Below, piece by piece: positions 1 to 7,312 of a stretch of DNA of 34,498 nt; within the stretch, counting starts at the first letter, position 1, and every line of letters begins with the position of its first letter. The notes under the pieces were generated by a model. The model made no database searches. It was not told the origin of the DNA and saw nothing but the letters and a program-made list of their open reading frames with translations. Source of the stretch: an uncultured Alphaproteobacteria bacterium. GTDB lineage: Bacteria; Pseudomonadota; Alphaproteobacteria; RF32; CAG-239. The position numbers and the translations under genes were made by a program. Location: the NCBI GenBank assembly GCA_944393205.1, contig CALXZI010000013.1, positions 1 through 34,498 of the forward strand, written 5' to 3'.

Positions 1-525
1 ACCCGCCACAACATTGGTTTTATGGCGGCTGATGAGATATGCAGCCGCTATAATTTTTCAAGTTTCAAAAACAAATTTGACGCGCTTGTTGCCGAAGGCC
101 AAATCGGCGGGGAAAAGGTTTTGCTCCTCAAGCCGCAAACTTTTATGAATCTTTCCGGCAACGCCGTCGTTAAAGCAGCTTTTTTTTATAAGATTTTACC
201 GGAAAACATCATTGTCATACATGATGATATTGATTTAAGCGTCGGTCAGCTTAAAGCCAAACGCGGCGGCGGTGCCGGCGGACACAACGGTTTAAAAAGC
301 ATTGATTCGCACATCACACCGGATTATAACCGGATTCGCATCGGCGTCGGACATCCGGCCGGCAAAGGACCTGAAGTGGCTGATTATGTTTTGGGACATT
401 TTTCCAAAACCGAACAGGATATCATCAAACAAGAAATTTCTCTGATGCCGGAAGCCGTGGAAGTTTTAATCAAAAACGGGGTGGCTTCATGTTCAAACTT
501 TTTGGGCATGGCTGCCAAAAAATAA
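1..525 (+). CDS. pth: Peptidyl-tRNA hydrolase, 5' end cut by the window edge
   Basis: Pth hydrolyses peptidyl-tRNAs released from stalled ribosomes and recycles the tRNA in the cytoplasm. The reading frame is open from base 1, and the visible protein begins TRHNIGF, which is the active-site segment carrying the catalytic His. An ATG lies at 22, but starting there would remove that His, so the real start is upstream of the window. Other family signatures follow: FMNLSGNAV with a substrate-binding Asn, HDDIDL with the catalytic-dyad Asp, and the glycine-rich [12 protein letters not shown] segment. The C-terminus is normal. The gene lies 16 bases before ychF on the same strand, and pth-ychF is a common bacterial pairing. 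Identification is secure; only the N-terminus is missing. Confidence 0.96.
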   Translation, partial: TRHNIGFMAADEICSRYNFSSFKNKFDALVAEGQIGGEKVLLLKPQTFMNLSGNAVVKAAFFYKILPENIIVIHDDIDLSVGQLKAKRGGGAGGHNGLKSIDSHITPDYNRIRIGVGHPAGKGPEVADYVLGHFSKTEQDIIKQEISLMPEAVEVLIKNGVASCSNFLGMAAKK

Positions 526-541
526 ACAGGAGTTTTTAATT

Positions 542-1654
542 ATGGGTTTTAATTGTGGAATTGTCGGTCTTCCGAACGTTGGCAAATCAACCTTGTTTAA
601 CGCCTTAACACAAACCATCGCCGCACAGGCGGCAAACTTTCCTTTCTGCACCATTGAGCCGAACACCGGCCGTGTGGCCGTACCGGATTCGCGCCTTGAC
701 AAGCTTGCCGAAATCGTCAAACCCAAAAACATTGTTCCGACACAGCTTGAATTTGTGGATATTGCCGGTTTAGTTAAAGGCGCCTCCAAAGGCGAAGGTC
801 TGGGCAACCAGTTTTTGGCCAACATCCGCGAAACCGATGCCGTTATTCATGTTTTGCGTTGTTTTGAAGATGACAACATCACCCACGTTGAAGGCTCGGT
901 TGACCCGATTCGCGATGCTGAAATCGTTGAAACGGAACTCATGATTGCCGATTTGGAATCTTTGGAAAAACGCTTTGAACAGGTCAAGAAAAAAGCCCAA
1001 ACCGGCGGCGATAAAGAAGCCAAAGTCTGCGCCGCTGTCATGGAACCGGTTATCAACGCCCTGCGCGCCGGAAAGCCCGCGCGCACCGCAGCACCCGACC
1101 CATCCGAAAAAGACGCTTTCAAACAATATAAAATGCTCCAGCTTTTAACTTCCAAACCGGTGTTGTACGTTTGCAACGTTGATGAAAGTTCGGCAGCCAG
1201 CGGCAACAAATTTTCCGATGCCGTATTCAAAAAAGCCGAGACTGAAAACGCCAAAGCGGTCATTATCTCCGCCGAAATTGAAGCGGAAGTCGCCCAACTG
1301 GATTCGGCAGAAGAAAAACAAGAATTTTTGCAAAGTCTGGGCTTGGAAGAAACCGGCCTGGCCAAAATCATCCGCGCCGGATACGAACTTTTGGGCCTGC
1401 AAACCTATTTTACCGCCGGCCCCAAAGAAGTGCGTGCATGGACATTTTTAAAAGGCTCCAAAGCGCCGCAATGCGCCGGCATCATTCACTCGGATTTTGA
1501 AAAAGGCTTTATCCGCGCCGAGACAATTTCTTATGATGATTATATCCGTTTGGGCGGCGAACAAGCTTGCAAAGAAGCCGGCAAAATCCGCTCCGAAGGC
1601 AAAGATTACATTGTTCAAGACGGCGATATCATGAACTTTTTGTTTAATGTATAA
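542..1654 (+). CDS. ychF: Redox-regulated ATPase/GTPase YchF (OLA1 family)
   Basis: YchF is a universally conserved P-loop NTPase (HAS subfamily) that associates with ribosomes and stress responses and prefers ATP over GTP. The 370-residue length is close to the usual ~363. The G1 motif GLPNVGKST is at residues 9-17, followed by the family stretch [20 protein letters not shown] for the switch region, and NVDES in the G4 position. A TGS domain closes the protein (about residues 285-365, including [17 protein letters not shown]). An AGGAG Shine-Dalgarno sits about 9 bases before the ATG. It follows pth closely and is probably cotranscribed with it. Several long antisense open frames across this gene are codon-bias shadows. 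Confidence 0.97.
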   Translation: MGFNCGIVGLPNVGKSTLFNALTQTIAAQAANFPFCTIEPNTGRVAVPDSRLDKLAEIVKPKNIVPTQLEFVDIAGLVKGASKGEGLGNQFLANIRETDAVIHVLRCFEDDNITHVEGSVDPIRDAEIVETELMIADLESLEKRFEQVKKKAQTGGDKEAKVCAAVMEPVINALRAGKPARTAAPDPSEKDAFKQYKMLQLLTSKPVLYVCNVDESSAASGNKFSDAVFKKAETENAKAVIISAEIEAEVAQLDSAEEKQEFLQSLGLEETGLAKIIRAGYELLGLQTYFTAGPKEVRAWTFLKGSKAPQCAGIIHSDFEKGFIRAETISYDDYIRLGGEQACKEAGKIRSEGKDYIVQDGDIMNFLFNV

Positions 1655-1686
1655 ATAAATTTTCTGAATTTTCAAAGGCACTAACC

Positions 1687-1799
1687 GCGCATGGTGATGC
1701 AAAACTGCGCATGGCGATACAAAGCGATACAAAACTGTGCAACATGATACAAAATAGGGGGTTACATTTTTTTAAAAATTTGCTATAAATTTTTGTATC
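1687..1799. repeat. Helically phased GATRCAAA repeat array with inverted copy
   Basis: The octamer GATRCAAA occurs at 1696, 1716, 1726 and 1746, so the copies are exactly 20, 10 and 20 bases apart and lie on one face of the helix. An inverted copy, TTTGTATC, lies at 1792-1799. The longer unit around the first copies is GCGCATGGYGATRCAAAACT. A promoter-like pair falls between the direct and inverted copies: GTTACA at 1761-1766 and TATAAA at 1784-1789, with a 17-base spacer. The arrangement suggests a binding array for a DNA-binding protein that controls the promoter. The protein is not identified and the role is inference. This is the main content of the 332-base gene-free stretch after ychF. 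Confidence 0.55.
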
Positions 1800-1893
1800 G
1801 TTGCAAAAGTTTCGGTTTGAAACACCAAGCGTAACGATTGAAATAGGTTAATCATTTTTTGTTAAAAGTACTAAATATACTTTTTTTCCTTTG

Positions 1894-1925
1894 CCGAAAG
1901 CCTCTTAAGGGCTTTCGGTTTTTTT
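1894..1925 (+). terminator. Intrinsic terminator 1 of a tandem pair
   Basis: A 9-bp perfect stem (CCGAAAGCC at 1894-1902 with GGCTTTCGG at 1910-1918) has a 7-base loop and is followed by seven T residues. It would end transcription from ychF or from the possible promoter at 1761-1789. A related arm, GCCGAAAG followed by CTTTCG and seven T residues, recurs at 3895-3926. Confidence 0.85.
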
Positions 1926-1938
1926 CAACTTTAACTTT

Positions 1939-1970
1939 TGCCGCAGAAAAAACATCTGCGGCATTTTTTT
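1939..1970 (+). terminator. Intrinsic terminator 2, directly before the 1987 start codon
   Basis: A 9-bp perfect stem (TGCCGCAGA at 1939-1947 with TCTGCGGCA at 1955-1963) is followed by seven T residues at 1964-1970. Only three bases separate the T-tract from the AAAGGAA ribosome binding site of the next gene. It could be a leader attenuator rather than the end of an upstream unit, because no room remains for a promoter between it and the gene. Confidence 0.8.
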
Positions 1971-1986
1971 ATGAAAGGAAAATTCA

Positions 1987-2643
1987 ATGAATTTTTTTGA
2001 CAACACAACTCTTAACAATCATCGCGATCAAGCCTTACGTAATCGCTATGGCTACAATTACGGATATTTAAAATACAAATATCCCCATGCCGATGAATTA
2101 TCAGATACGGAAATTGAACGCCTGATAAACCTGATATATCAAAACGGCAACACTTTGGAAGAAGCCGAACCGTATTTGGATGAATATGTTCAGCAAATCC
2201 GCCCGCAATGGTTTCAGGAAAATTCCGGCAATAGCCTCAATTCTACAATGAATATGACAAACCGGACAAACACTGAAATGAGTCGTCTGCAACAACGGCT
2301 GCAGGCACAGGCTGAAAATCAAAAACGTTTGGACGCATACAACAACCGTGGCTTTTACCTGACCGGCGATCAATGGGCTGATGTCGGCAAAGCGACTTTA
2401 GACGGCATTGTTTCCGGCACGGAAAGTTTACTTGATCATTTAACTTCCGGTGGTTATGGTTTCGCTAATCGTCAGTTTTTTGACGGAGGCATAGAAGAGC
2501 GAAGAAACCGCTTGCAACAGGAAGCCGACTTGGCCGGCCTCGGCGTGGCAAATGACTTTTTTCAAACCGGATTGAATAATTTAGGAGATTTGGGAAAATA
2601 TTCAATTGGTCTAGCCAGCACTCCACAAAAAATTAAAAATTGA
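1987..2643 (+). CDS. Hypothetical protein, 218 aa, possibly shortened by a TGA
   Basis: I do not recognise this protein. AAAGGAA lies six bases before the ATG, which supports the start. The sequence is polar and rich in Asn, Gln and Tyr near the N-terminus. A Gln/Arg-rich, probably coiled-coil stretch lies at about residues 97-118 (MSRLQQRLQAQ). A Gly/Leu-rich C-terminal part follows, with repeated small-residue patterns such as GLGVANDFFQTGLNNLGDLG. No signal peptide or clear membrane segment is visible. After the TGA at 2641-2643 the same frame stays open for 24 more plausible codons (GNRFLKDIPALQKLGRKYLN...) to a TAA ending at 2718, so the protein may be a recently truncated form. It sits alone between terminators and an unrelated membrane-protein array, in what looks like accessory DNA. 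Confidence 0.6.
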   Translation: MNFFDNTTLNNHRDQALRNRYGYNYGYLKYKYPHADELSDTEIERLINLIYQNGNTLEEAEPYLDEYVQQIRPQWFQENSGNSLNSTMNMTNRTNTEMSRLQQRLQAQAENQKRLDAYNNRGFYLTGDQWADVGKATLDGIVSGTESLLDHLTSGGYGFANRQFFDGGIEERRNRLQQEADLAGLGVANDFFQTGLNNLGDLGKYSIGLASTPQKIKN

Positions 2644-2836
2644 GGAAATCGATTTCTAAAGGATATCCCGGCTCTGCAAAAACTCGGCAGAAAATATTTA
2701 AATAAATATTGGAAATAAGCACCGGCAAAAGGCAAAGCCTCTTTTGGCAAAAAAATGAGGTTTTGCCTTGACGATAAAATATTTTTACGGCAAATTTAGT
2801 TAATATAACAACAATATGATTAAAAGGATAATTTTA

Positions 2837-3295
2837 ATGTTCAAAACACTTGCCGACTATTTCAAATTCATCCCGGGTGATATGGACTTCATCGGCGGCG
2901 GAATAATCATTGCTTATTGGATTTGCCAGACAACACAAGGTGACAATTTGTGGTTCTTTTTAATTCCCTTATTATATTTGTCATATATGGGTTACAGAAG
3001 TATTATACTGTTGACATTAAGCGCTTTGATATCTTTTGCCATATATAATTTTTATACTTTGCAACCCGGCAGTTTTACTTATAAAACAAATATCTCTTGC
3101 ATTTTTTTTAGTTTTTTTTATCTGCGTGATATGTATTTTATCTGGAAATACCGCCTAAATGCTTTCACTTACTCAGCTAAAACCGAAGAAAGCCGGAAAA
3201 GATGCCTGCTTTTTGCTAAACTTGGTTTTATCATCATCTTTTCGCTTTGTTTGTTCTTTTATCTGCTTAATCTGTTATATTATTCCCGCTTATAA
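2837..3295 (+). CDS. Small multi-spanning membrane protein, tandem paralog 1
   Basis: Unknown 152-residue membrane protein with about four to five hydrophobic segments. I chose the ATG at 2837 rather than the in-frame one at 2816 because AAGGA lies 8 bases before it and because the result matches the length and N-terminus of the downstream paralog. The two copies share YFKFIPG near the N-terminus and a strongly conserved stretch RDMYFIWKYRLNAFTYSAK followed by TEESRK, basic and probably cytoplasmic, before the last hydrophobic segment. The next copy begins 13 bases after the stop. No enzymatic motif is visible. The family appears to be lineage-specific and to expand by tandem duplication. Confidence 0.72.
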   Translation: MFKTLADYFKFIPGDMDFIGGGIIIAYWICQTTQGDNLWFFLIPLLYLSYMGYRSIILLTLSALISFAIYNFYTLQPGSFTYKTNISCIFFSFFYLRDMYFIWKYRLNAFTYSAKTEESRKRCLLFAKLGFIIIFSLCLFFYLLNLLYYSRL

Positions 3296-3308
3296 AATGG
3301 AGAAACAA

Positions 3309-3767
3309 ATGTCAAACACCAAAGATACAGATGATTATGATTATTTCAAATTTATTCCGGGAAAAATGTATTTTGGCATTGGTTGTTATTTTGCTTTTTC
3401 CTGGATTGCCGAAAGCACCGATTGGGAAAGCTTATGGATATTCCTCTTTCCGGTTTTGTATTTAGCTTATTACGGCAACCGAAAAATCATCTTATTTTCG
3501 CTTACCGGTTTGACTGTGTTTTTAATACAAACACTCTTCCTGGCTGAATTTGGGCAGAAAGGTTTCGGCATATACATTTTAAATTTCACCATCACACTTT
3601 TCACCTATCCCCGTGACATGTATTTTATCTGGAAACACCGGTTAAACGCCTTCACCTATTCGGCTAAAACCGAAAAAAGCCGGAAAATACGCCTGTTCTT
3701 TGCCGCATTGGGTTTTATTTTCATTTTTACTCTATGCCTGTTCCTTTATTCGCTTAAATTTTTATAA
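3309..3767 (+). CDS. Small multi-spanning membrane protein, tandem paralog 2
   Basis: This paralog of the preceding gene has the same 152-residue length. A GGAG ribosome binding site lies six bases before the ATG at 3309. The frame is open further upstream, but that part overlaps paralog 1 and would add residues absent from it. It shares YFKFIPG, then RDMYFIWKHRLNAFTYSAK and TEKSRK, with about four to five membrane segments. The leader block from TTCC(C/T)GCTTATAAAATGGAGAAA into MSNTKDTD is repeated almost exactly before the third copy at 3797, so duplication included the ribosome binding site. Function is unknown. A membrane-stress, immunity or transport role cannot be chosen from sequence. 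Confidence 0.72.
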   Translation: MSNTKDTDDYDYFKFIPGKMYFGIGCYFAFSWIAESTDWESLWIFLFPVLYLAYYGNRKIILFSLTGLTVFLIQTLFLAEFGQKGFGIYILNFTITLFTYPRDMYFIWKHRLNAFTYSAKTEKSRKIRLFFAALGFIFIFTLCLFLYSLKFL

Positions 3768-3796
3768 TTATTCCTGCTTATAAAATGGAGAAATAA

Positions 3797-3928
3797 ATGT
3801 CAAACACCAAAGATACAGACAAATACAGTTATTTCAAATTCATCCCGGGACAAATGATTTTCGGCTTTGGTTGTTATTGTGCTTTTCATAGAATGCCGAA
3901 AGACCTTAAAGAACTTTCGTTTTTTTAG
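3797..3928 (+). pseudogene. Truncated third copy of the membrane-protein paralog (43 codons)
   Basis: The first 30 or so codons match paralog 2 closely (MSNTKDTD, YFKFIPG, then a first hydrophobic segment FGFGCYCAF). The match ends in GCCGAAAG, a sequence also present in paralog 2 at the equivalent place (3410-3417). From there the frame runs into a terminator hairpin and its T-tract and stops at TAG 3926-3928. The tail MPKDLKELSFF is therefore read from terminator DNA. The expected 110 remaining residues are missing. The ribosome binding site GGAG is intact, so a 43-residue peptide could still be made, but this is best read as a decayed copy. Confidence 0.7.
3897..3926 (+). terminator. Intrinsic terminator inside the truncated third copy
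   Basis: CGAAAG at 3897-3902 pairs with CTTTCG at 3914-3919, and seven T residues follow. It resembles the 1894-1925 terminator in its arms, and it ends the plus-strand membrane-protein array. Confidence 0.65.
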
Positions 3929-3947
3929 CATTGACTTTTATCTTTGC

Positions 3948-3993
3948 AAAAAACAACAACCGGAATCGGCAAAAACCAATTCCGGCTGTTGTT
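3948..3993 (-). terminator. Intrinsic terminator for the minus-strand gene at 4018-5052
   Basis: A 15-bp stem (3952-3966 with 3979-3993, one mismatch) is followed, read on the minus strand, by six T residues (A-run at 3948-3953). It lies 25 bases past the stop of the exported protein. Confidence 0.85.
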
Positions 3994-4017
3994 TATCGGA
4001 GAAACATACCACAAAAC

Positions 4018-5052
4018 TCAACGGGTTTTCTGTGCGTTTTGTATAATGGTATTTATCTGCGAATTGGGATTTTCCAAGCGCCCTTTATCGTTTATTTTAA
4101 GTCCATGTGCCTCAACGTCTTTTAAATATTTTTCTTTAAAAGCTTTTTCGGTTTCGCCCAACTCTTCACCTTGCTTTGTTCTTTTGTTCAAATCATTATA
4201 AATCATATTTTTTACATACAATTTTCTGATTTCGGTTTCTTCCTTTCTTTTAGCAACTTTGCTATTTTCATCAAAACTTGTTCCGCATTGATACCCGCCT
4301 TCCACATCTTTCACTTGTGGAACAAGATGAAGCGCGCTAAAACCAATGCGATAGTTGGAAAGCGTTAATTTTCCGTTATGGAAAGTGTAATCAACAAATT
4401 CACCGTTTTCCTCCGCGTGATGAACGACGCCCAATTTTTCTTCCCGATCATACTTTAACATATTGTCGCAAACTTCCAGCGCTTTATTTTCCTCAATACC
4501 CATTTCATTAAAAACGTGAGCCAAACCAGAAGGGGTAATTCGCCCTTGTTCATCTGCGGATTCAACATATTTTTGTGCAAACTCGGCACATTGATCTTCA
4601 TTAAAATCGGACTCCCGTAAAGCTTTAGCCAATACAGCTGCTGAAAAATAATAAGCCGATTCGGTTTCGGTTGTTTTTTCCGCCGCAGGTTGATTCTGTG
4701 AAGGCTCTTGTTGAGAATCACCGGTAAACTCTCGCACTGCTTCTTGCCGAGCAGCAATAAACTCTTTCGGACCATTCGTAAATTCTTGCCACGATTCATT
4801 TCTTTCATTTAAAAACTCTTTTTGACTATTCACATAATCCTCAAAAAAAGCTGTTTTATTTTCCTTATCCTTTTTTTGTTTTTCTTGTATTTGTGCTTTA
4901 TATTCCGTTTTAAATTCTTCTTTATCTTGTGAAGCTTTTTCTTGCGCATTAACGTATTGTCCTGACAGCAAACCTGTTATCGCCGCCCCACCAATCATGG
5001 CAGATTTACGTATTTTATTTTTAAGCTCTTTTATTTTGTCTTTATTTGTCAT
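4018..5052 (-). CDS. Exported or anchored hypothetical protein, 344 aa
   Basis: I do not recognise the family. The N-terminus has a Lys-rich start and a hydrophobic stretch, SAMIGGAAITGLLSGQYVNA, at residues 17-36, with a possible signal peptidase site after VNA. The mature part begins with a long charged, probably coiled-coil region (about residues 37-110, rich in Glu, Lys and Gln). A Gln/Pro/Thr linker follows, then a mixed region around residues 132-230, including a helical segment with ESADEQGRITPSGLAHVF that looks EF-hand-like only in composition. The C-terminus is again highly charged. AGGAG precedes the ATG, a TTGACA-type promoter is visible upstream, and a strong terminator follows, so it is a monocistronic unit. 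It lies in the same accessory block as the membrane-protein array. Confidence 0.68.
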   Translation of the reverse strand: MTNKDKIKELKNKIRKSAMIGGAAITGLLSGQYVNAQEKASQDKEEFKTEYKAQIQEKQKKDKENKTAFFEDYVNSQKEFLNERNESWQEFTNGPKEFIAARQEAVREFTGDSQQEPSQNQPAAEKTTETESAYYFSAAVLAKALRESDFNEDQCAEFAQKYVESADEQGRITPSGLAHVFNEMGIEENKALEVCDNMLKYDREEKLGVVHHAEENGEFVDYTFHNGKLTLSNYRIGFSALHLVPQVKDVEGGYQCGTSFDENSKVAKRKEETEIRKLYVKNMIYNDLNKRTKQGEELGETEKAFKEKYLKDVEAHGLKINDKGRLENPNSQINTIIQNAQKTR

Positions 5053-5066
5053 AATAAAACTCCTCT

Positions 5067-5117
5067 ATTATACAATGCTCATACATAATCATTAGCATAA
5101 AATAAAAATTTTGTCAA
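5067..5117 (-). promoter_or_regulatory. Probable promoter(s) of the exported protein gene
   Basis: On the minus strand, TTGACA (5112-5117) is followed after 17 bases by TAATGA (5089-5094), preceded by TGC. A second, perfect TATAAT-type box lies at 5067-5072 but lacks a good -35 at the right distance. AGGAG and the ATG at 5052 follow. The first pair is the better candidate. Confidence 0.55.
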
Positions 5118-5209
5118 TATTCATACTCTATACATCCATCCTAAAGAGGGTATCTCAAATTTTGTTTTTTCTGTTGCAAATTTTTCAAAGAAAAGTTATT
5201 GCTAATGCC

Positions 5210-5953
5210 ATGACCCGATACAAAATGACCATAGAATATGACGGAACCAATCTTGTCGGTTGGCAAAAGCAACAGGAAGGCGACAGTGTGCAAGGTTTGC
5301 TTGAAACCGCGCTTTATAACTTCACCCGTCAAAACATTGATATTTTTGCCGCCGGACGCACCGACGCCGGCGTTCACGCTTTGGCGCAGGTGGCTCATTT
5401 TGACTTGGATACAAACATGGAACTCTTCCGTATGCGCGAGGCTTTCAACGCTCATCTGCGGGATATGCAGGCGCCGGTTGCGGTGCTTGATATAGAACCC
5501 GTTTCAGATGATTTTCACGCTCGTTTTTCCGCCAAAGGCCGTGGCTACATTTACCGCATATTAAACCGTCGCGCCCGCACCGTACTGTTGGAAAACCGCG
5601 TCTGGCATGTAGGCTTTCCGCTTGATGTCAACAAAATGCGCCAAGGGGCAAAATATCTGCTCGGCCATCATGATTTCAGCGCTTTCCGCGGTGCCGGCTG
5701 TCAGGCGCTTTCGCCTGTAAAAACGCTTGATAAACTGGATATTGAAGTCCATGGTGATGAAATTGACTTTATTGTTGAGGCACGTTCGTTTTTATATCAT
5801 CAGGTGCGCAACATGGTCGGCACCCTAAAAATGGTCGGCGACAACCATTTAACCCCTGAAGACGTCAAAACCATTTTGGAAAGTCGCCGCCGCGCCGAAG
5901 CCGGTGTGACCGCTCCCGCTTGCGGACTTTATTTAAGCAAAATTATGTATTAA
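5210..5953 (+). CDS. truA: tRNA pseudouridine(38-40) synthase
   Basis: TruA converts uridines 38-40 in the anticodon arm of many tRNAs to pseudouridine. From the ATG at 5210 the protein is 247 residues (MTRYKMTIEYDGTNLVGW), a normal length. The open frame extends upstream to 5111, but that part is hydrophobic and unlike TruA. The catalytic Asp is D52 in GRTDAGVHA. HARFSAKGRGYIYRI and FLYHQVRNMVGTL are further family blocks. The ribosome binding site is weak. The stop codon overlaps that of the convergent nodT-like gene (5950-5953), so the two transcripts collide without an obvious terminator between them. Confidence 0.95.
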   Translation: MTRYKMTIEYDGTNLVGWQKQQEGDSVQGLLETALYNFTRQNIDIFAAGRTDAGVHALAQVAHFDLDTNMELFRMREAFNAHLRDMQAPVAVLDIEPVSDDFHARFSAKGRGYIYRILNRRARTVLLENRVWHVGFPLDVNKMRQGAKYLLGHHDFSAFRGAGCQALSPVKTLDKLDIEVHGDEIDFIVEARSFLYHQVRNMVGTLKMVGDNHLTPEDVKTILESRRRAEAGVTAPACGLYLSKIMY

Positions 5954-7308
5954 TATTTTCCGGCCATCGCCTTGTAAACATAGTTTTCATATTTGATAAT
6001 CTGATATTTTTGCGAAATCAGGTTTTGTTTTAAGGCATTTTGCGTATAAATCGCCTCCAGATAATCTTTAAATTCCGACTTGCCGACCTGATAGCGCTGC
6101 TGATAATACTGCGTTATTTTAGCCGAATTTTCATAGTTTTCGCCGGTGTTGGCAAAAATCGCCGTGGCTTTCTCATATGCCAAATAATAATACGCCACCT
6201 CATTGACCGCCTGATTGAGCGTATCCTTAAAATCCACCAACGCAATTTGATAATCGGTTTCCGAAATCTTGACATTGTTCTTGACCCTGTTCCAATCTAA
6301 AAACGGCAAATCAAGCGAAACGCTGCCGAAAATATACGGAAAATCAAAAGTCGTCCGCGCTTTGTCCGAACTGGAATTAAACGCGCCGTTCAAAGAAATG
6401 GACGGATACCAGTTTTTATCTTCGGCTTTCATGGTTTTAAAAGCCCCTTCTAACCGCATTTGACTGGCCAGCAAATCGGGCCGGTTGGCCAACACCGCCA
6501 CCGGCACATCAACATTTACCGGCAAACTTTTCTGTTTTAAGATATCACCGTAAGAGATTTTAATATCCTCATGCGTGTTCAAAATGTTCTTAAGGCTGGT
6601 TTCCATTTCCTTAAACTGCGTTTCCAGATTTAAGAGATTGTTCTTTTCTGAAAGCAGACTTTGTTTGGACTGCAAATATTCCAAATGGTCAACCTTGCCG
6701 CTGTTGAATTTTTCCTTGCTGATTTGCTCAATTTCCTCATAAGCTTTGACATTGCTTCTGCTCACTTCAATGGAATTGTTAAGATATTCCAAATTAAAAT
6801 ACAAATCCACCACGCTGTTGACCAAGCTCAAACGTGCGGCTTCTTTATCCATAACCGTCGCTTGATATTCAAAAACCTGCGCCGAACGCAAATTTCTGAT
6901 TTTTCCGTATAAGTCAAGCTCATAATTCAACCCAAGCTCGCCTGAAAAATTGCTTGAAAAATGATCACCGGTATCAATTCGTCGCTGCGCATTGGCACCG
7001 CCGCGAGCGTATAATGTCGGGAACAAGTCAAGCGTCTGCAAATTAAGATTATATAATTCTTTATTGATGTTTAAGGCCGCCTTAACATAATCCGGATTAT
7101 TTTTTAAGGCCGTTTCCACCAACGTATTTAATTGCGGATTGTCGTATTGCTTCCACCAATTTTGATCCGCGCGGTAAACTTGCCGCATGGCTTGGGTATA
7201 TCCCAACTCGTCAGGCAAATTCGGCACGGTGTATTTTGAAGCCGTGCAACCGGCAGCGGCAACCGACAAACCTAAAACAAACAATTTTGATATATGATTC
7301 CTTTTCAT
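5950..7308 (-). CDS. Outer-membrane efflux lipoprotein, NodT/TolC family
   Basis: This is the outer-membrane channel component of the adjoining MacA-MacB exporter. From the ATG at 7308 the protein has 452 residues. A signal sequence runs to the lipobox VAAAGC with Cys21 as the likely lipidated residue, typical of the NodT subfamily. Two repeats of the outer-membrane efflux fold follow, rich in long helices (for example YNLNLQTLDLFPTLYARGGA and ANRPDLLASQMRLEG). A GTG eight codons' worth of overlap further upstream (7320) would also work, but it overlaps macB and lengthens the signal peptide. The gene begins 4 bases after the macB stop, so it is the last gene of the macA-macB-nodT operon. Confidence 0.92.
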   Translation of the reverse strand: MKRNHISKLFVLGLSVAAAGCTASKYTVPNLPDELGYTQAMRQVYRADQNWWKQYDNPQLNTLVETALKNNPDYVKAALNINKELYNLNLQTLDLFPTLYARGGANAQRRIDTGDHFSSNFSGELGLNYELDLYGKIRNLRSAQVFEYQATVMDKEAARLSLVNSVVDLYFNLEYLNNSIEVSRSNVKAYEEIEQISKEKFNSGKVDHLEYLQSKQSLLSEKNNLLNLETQFKEMETSLKNILNTHEDIKISYGDILKQKSLPVNVDVPVAVLANRPDLLASQMRLEGAFKTMKAEDKNWYPSISLNGAFNSSSDKARTTFDFPYIFGSVSLDLPFLDWNRVKNNVKISETDYQIALVDFKDTLNQAVNEVAYYYLAYEKATAIFANTGENYENSAKITQYYQQRYQVGKSEFKDYLEAIYTQNALKQNLISQKYQIIKYENYVYKAMAGKY

Positions 7309-7312
7309 CGTC

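Noticed and set aside
493..1371. Several 110-174-codon minus-strand frames over ychF
   Set aside because: Shadows of the high-GC third positions of ychF; no ribosome binding sites or recognisable domains.
1668..1679. TTTTCAAAGG shared with the right window edge (34487-34496) as attachment-site halves
   Set aside because: Only about ten bases, AT-rich, and 33 kb of housekeeping genes lie between; not convincing as a pair of attachment sites.
2641..2643. TGA read as Trp (alternative genetic code)
   Set aside because: TGA acts as a normal stop in coupled overlaps at 12432 and 28392-28394.
2731..2767. Terminator after the 218-residue protein
   Set aside because: An 11-bp stem exists (GGCAAAGCCTC with GAGGTTTTGCC, one G-T pair), but the loop is 15 bases and no T-tract follows on the plus strand; left as an unassigned hairpin.
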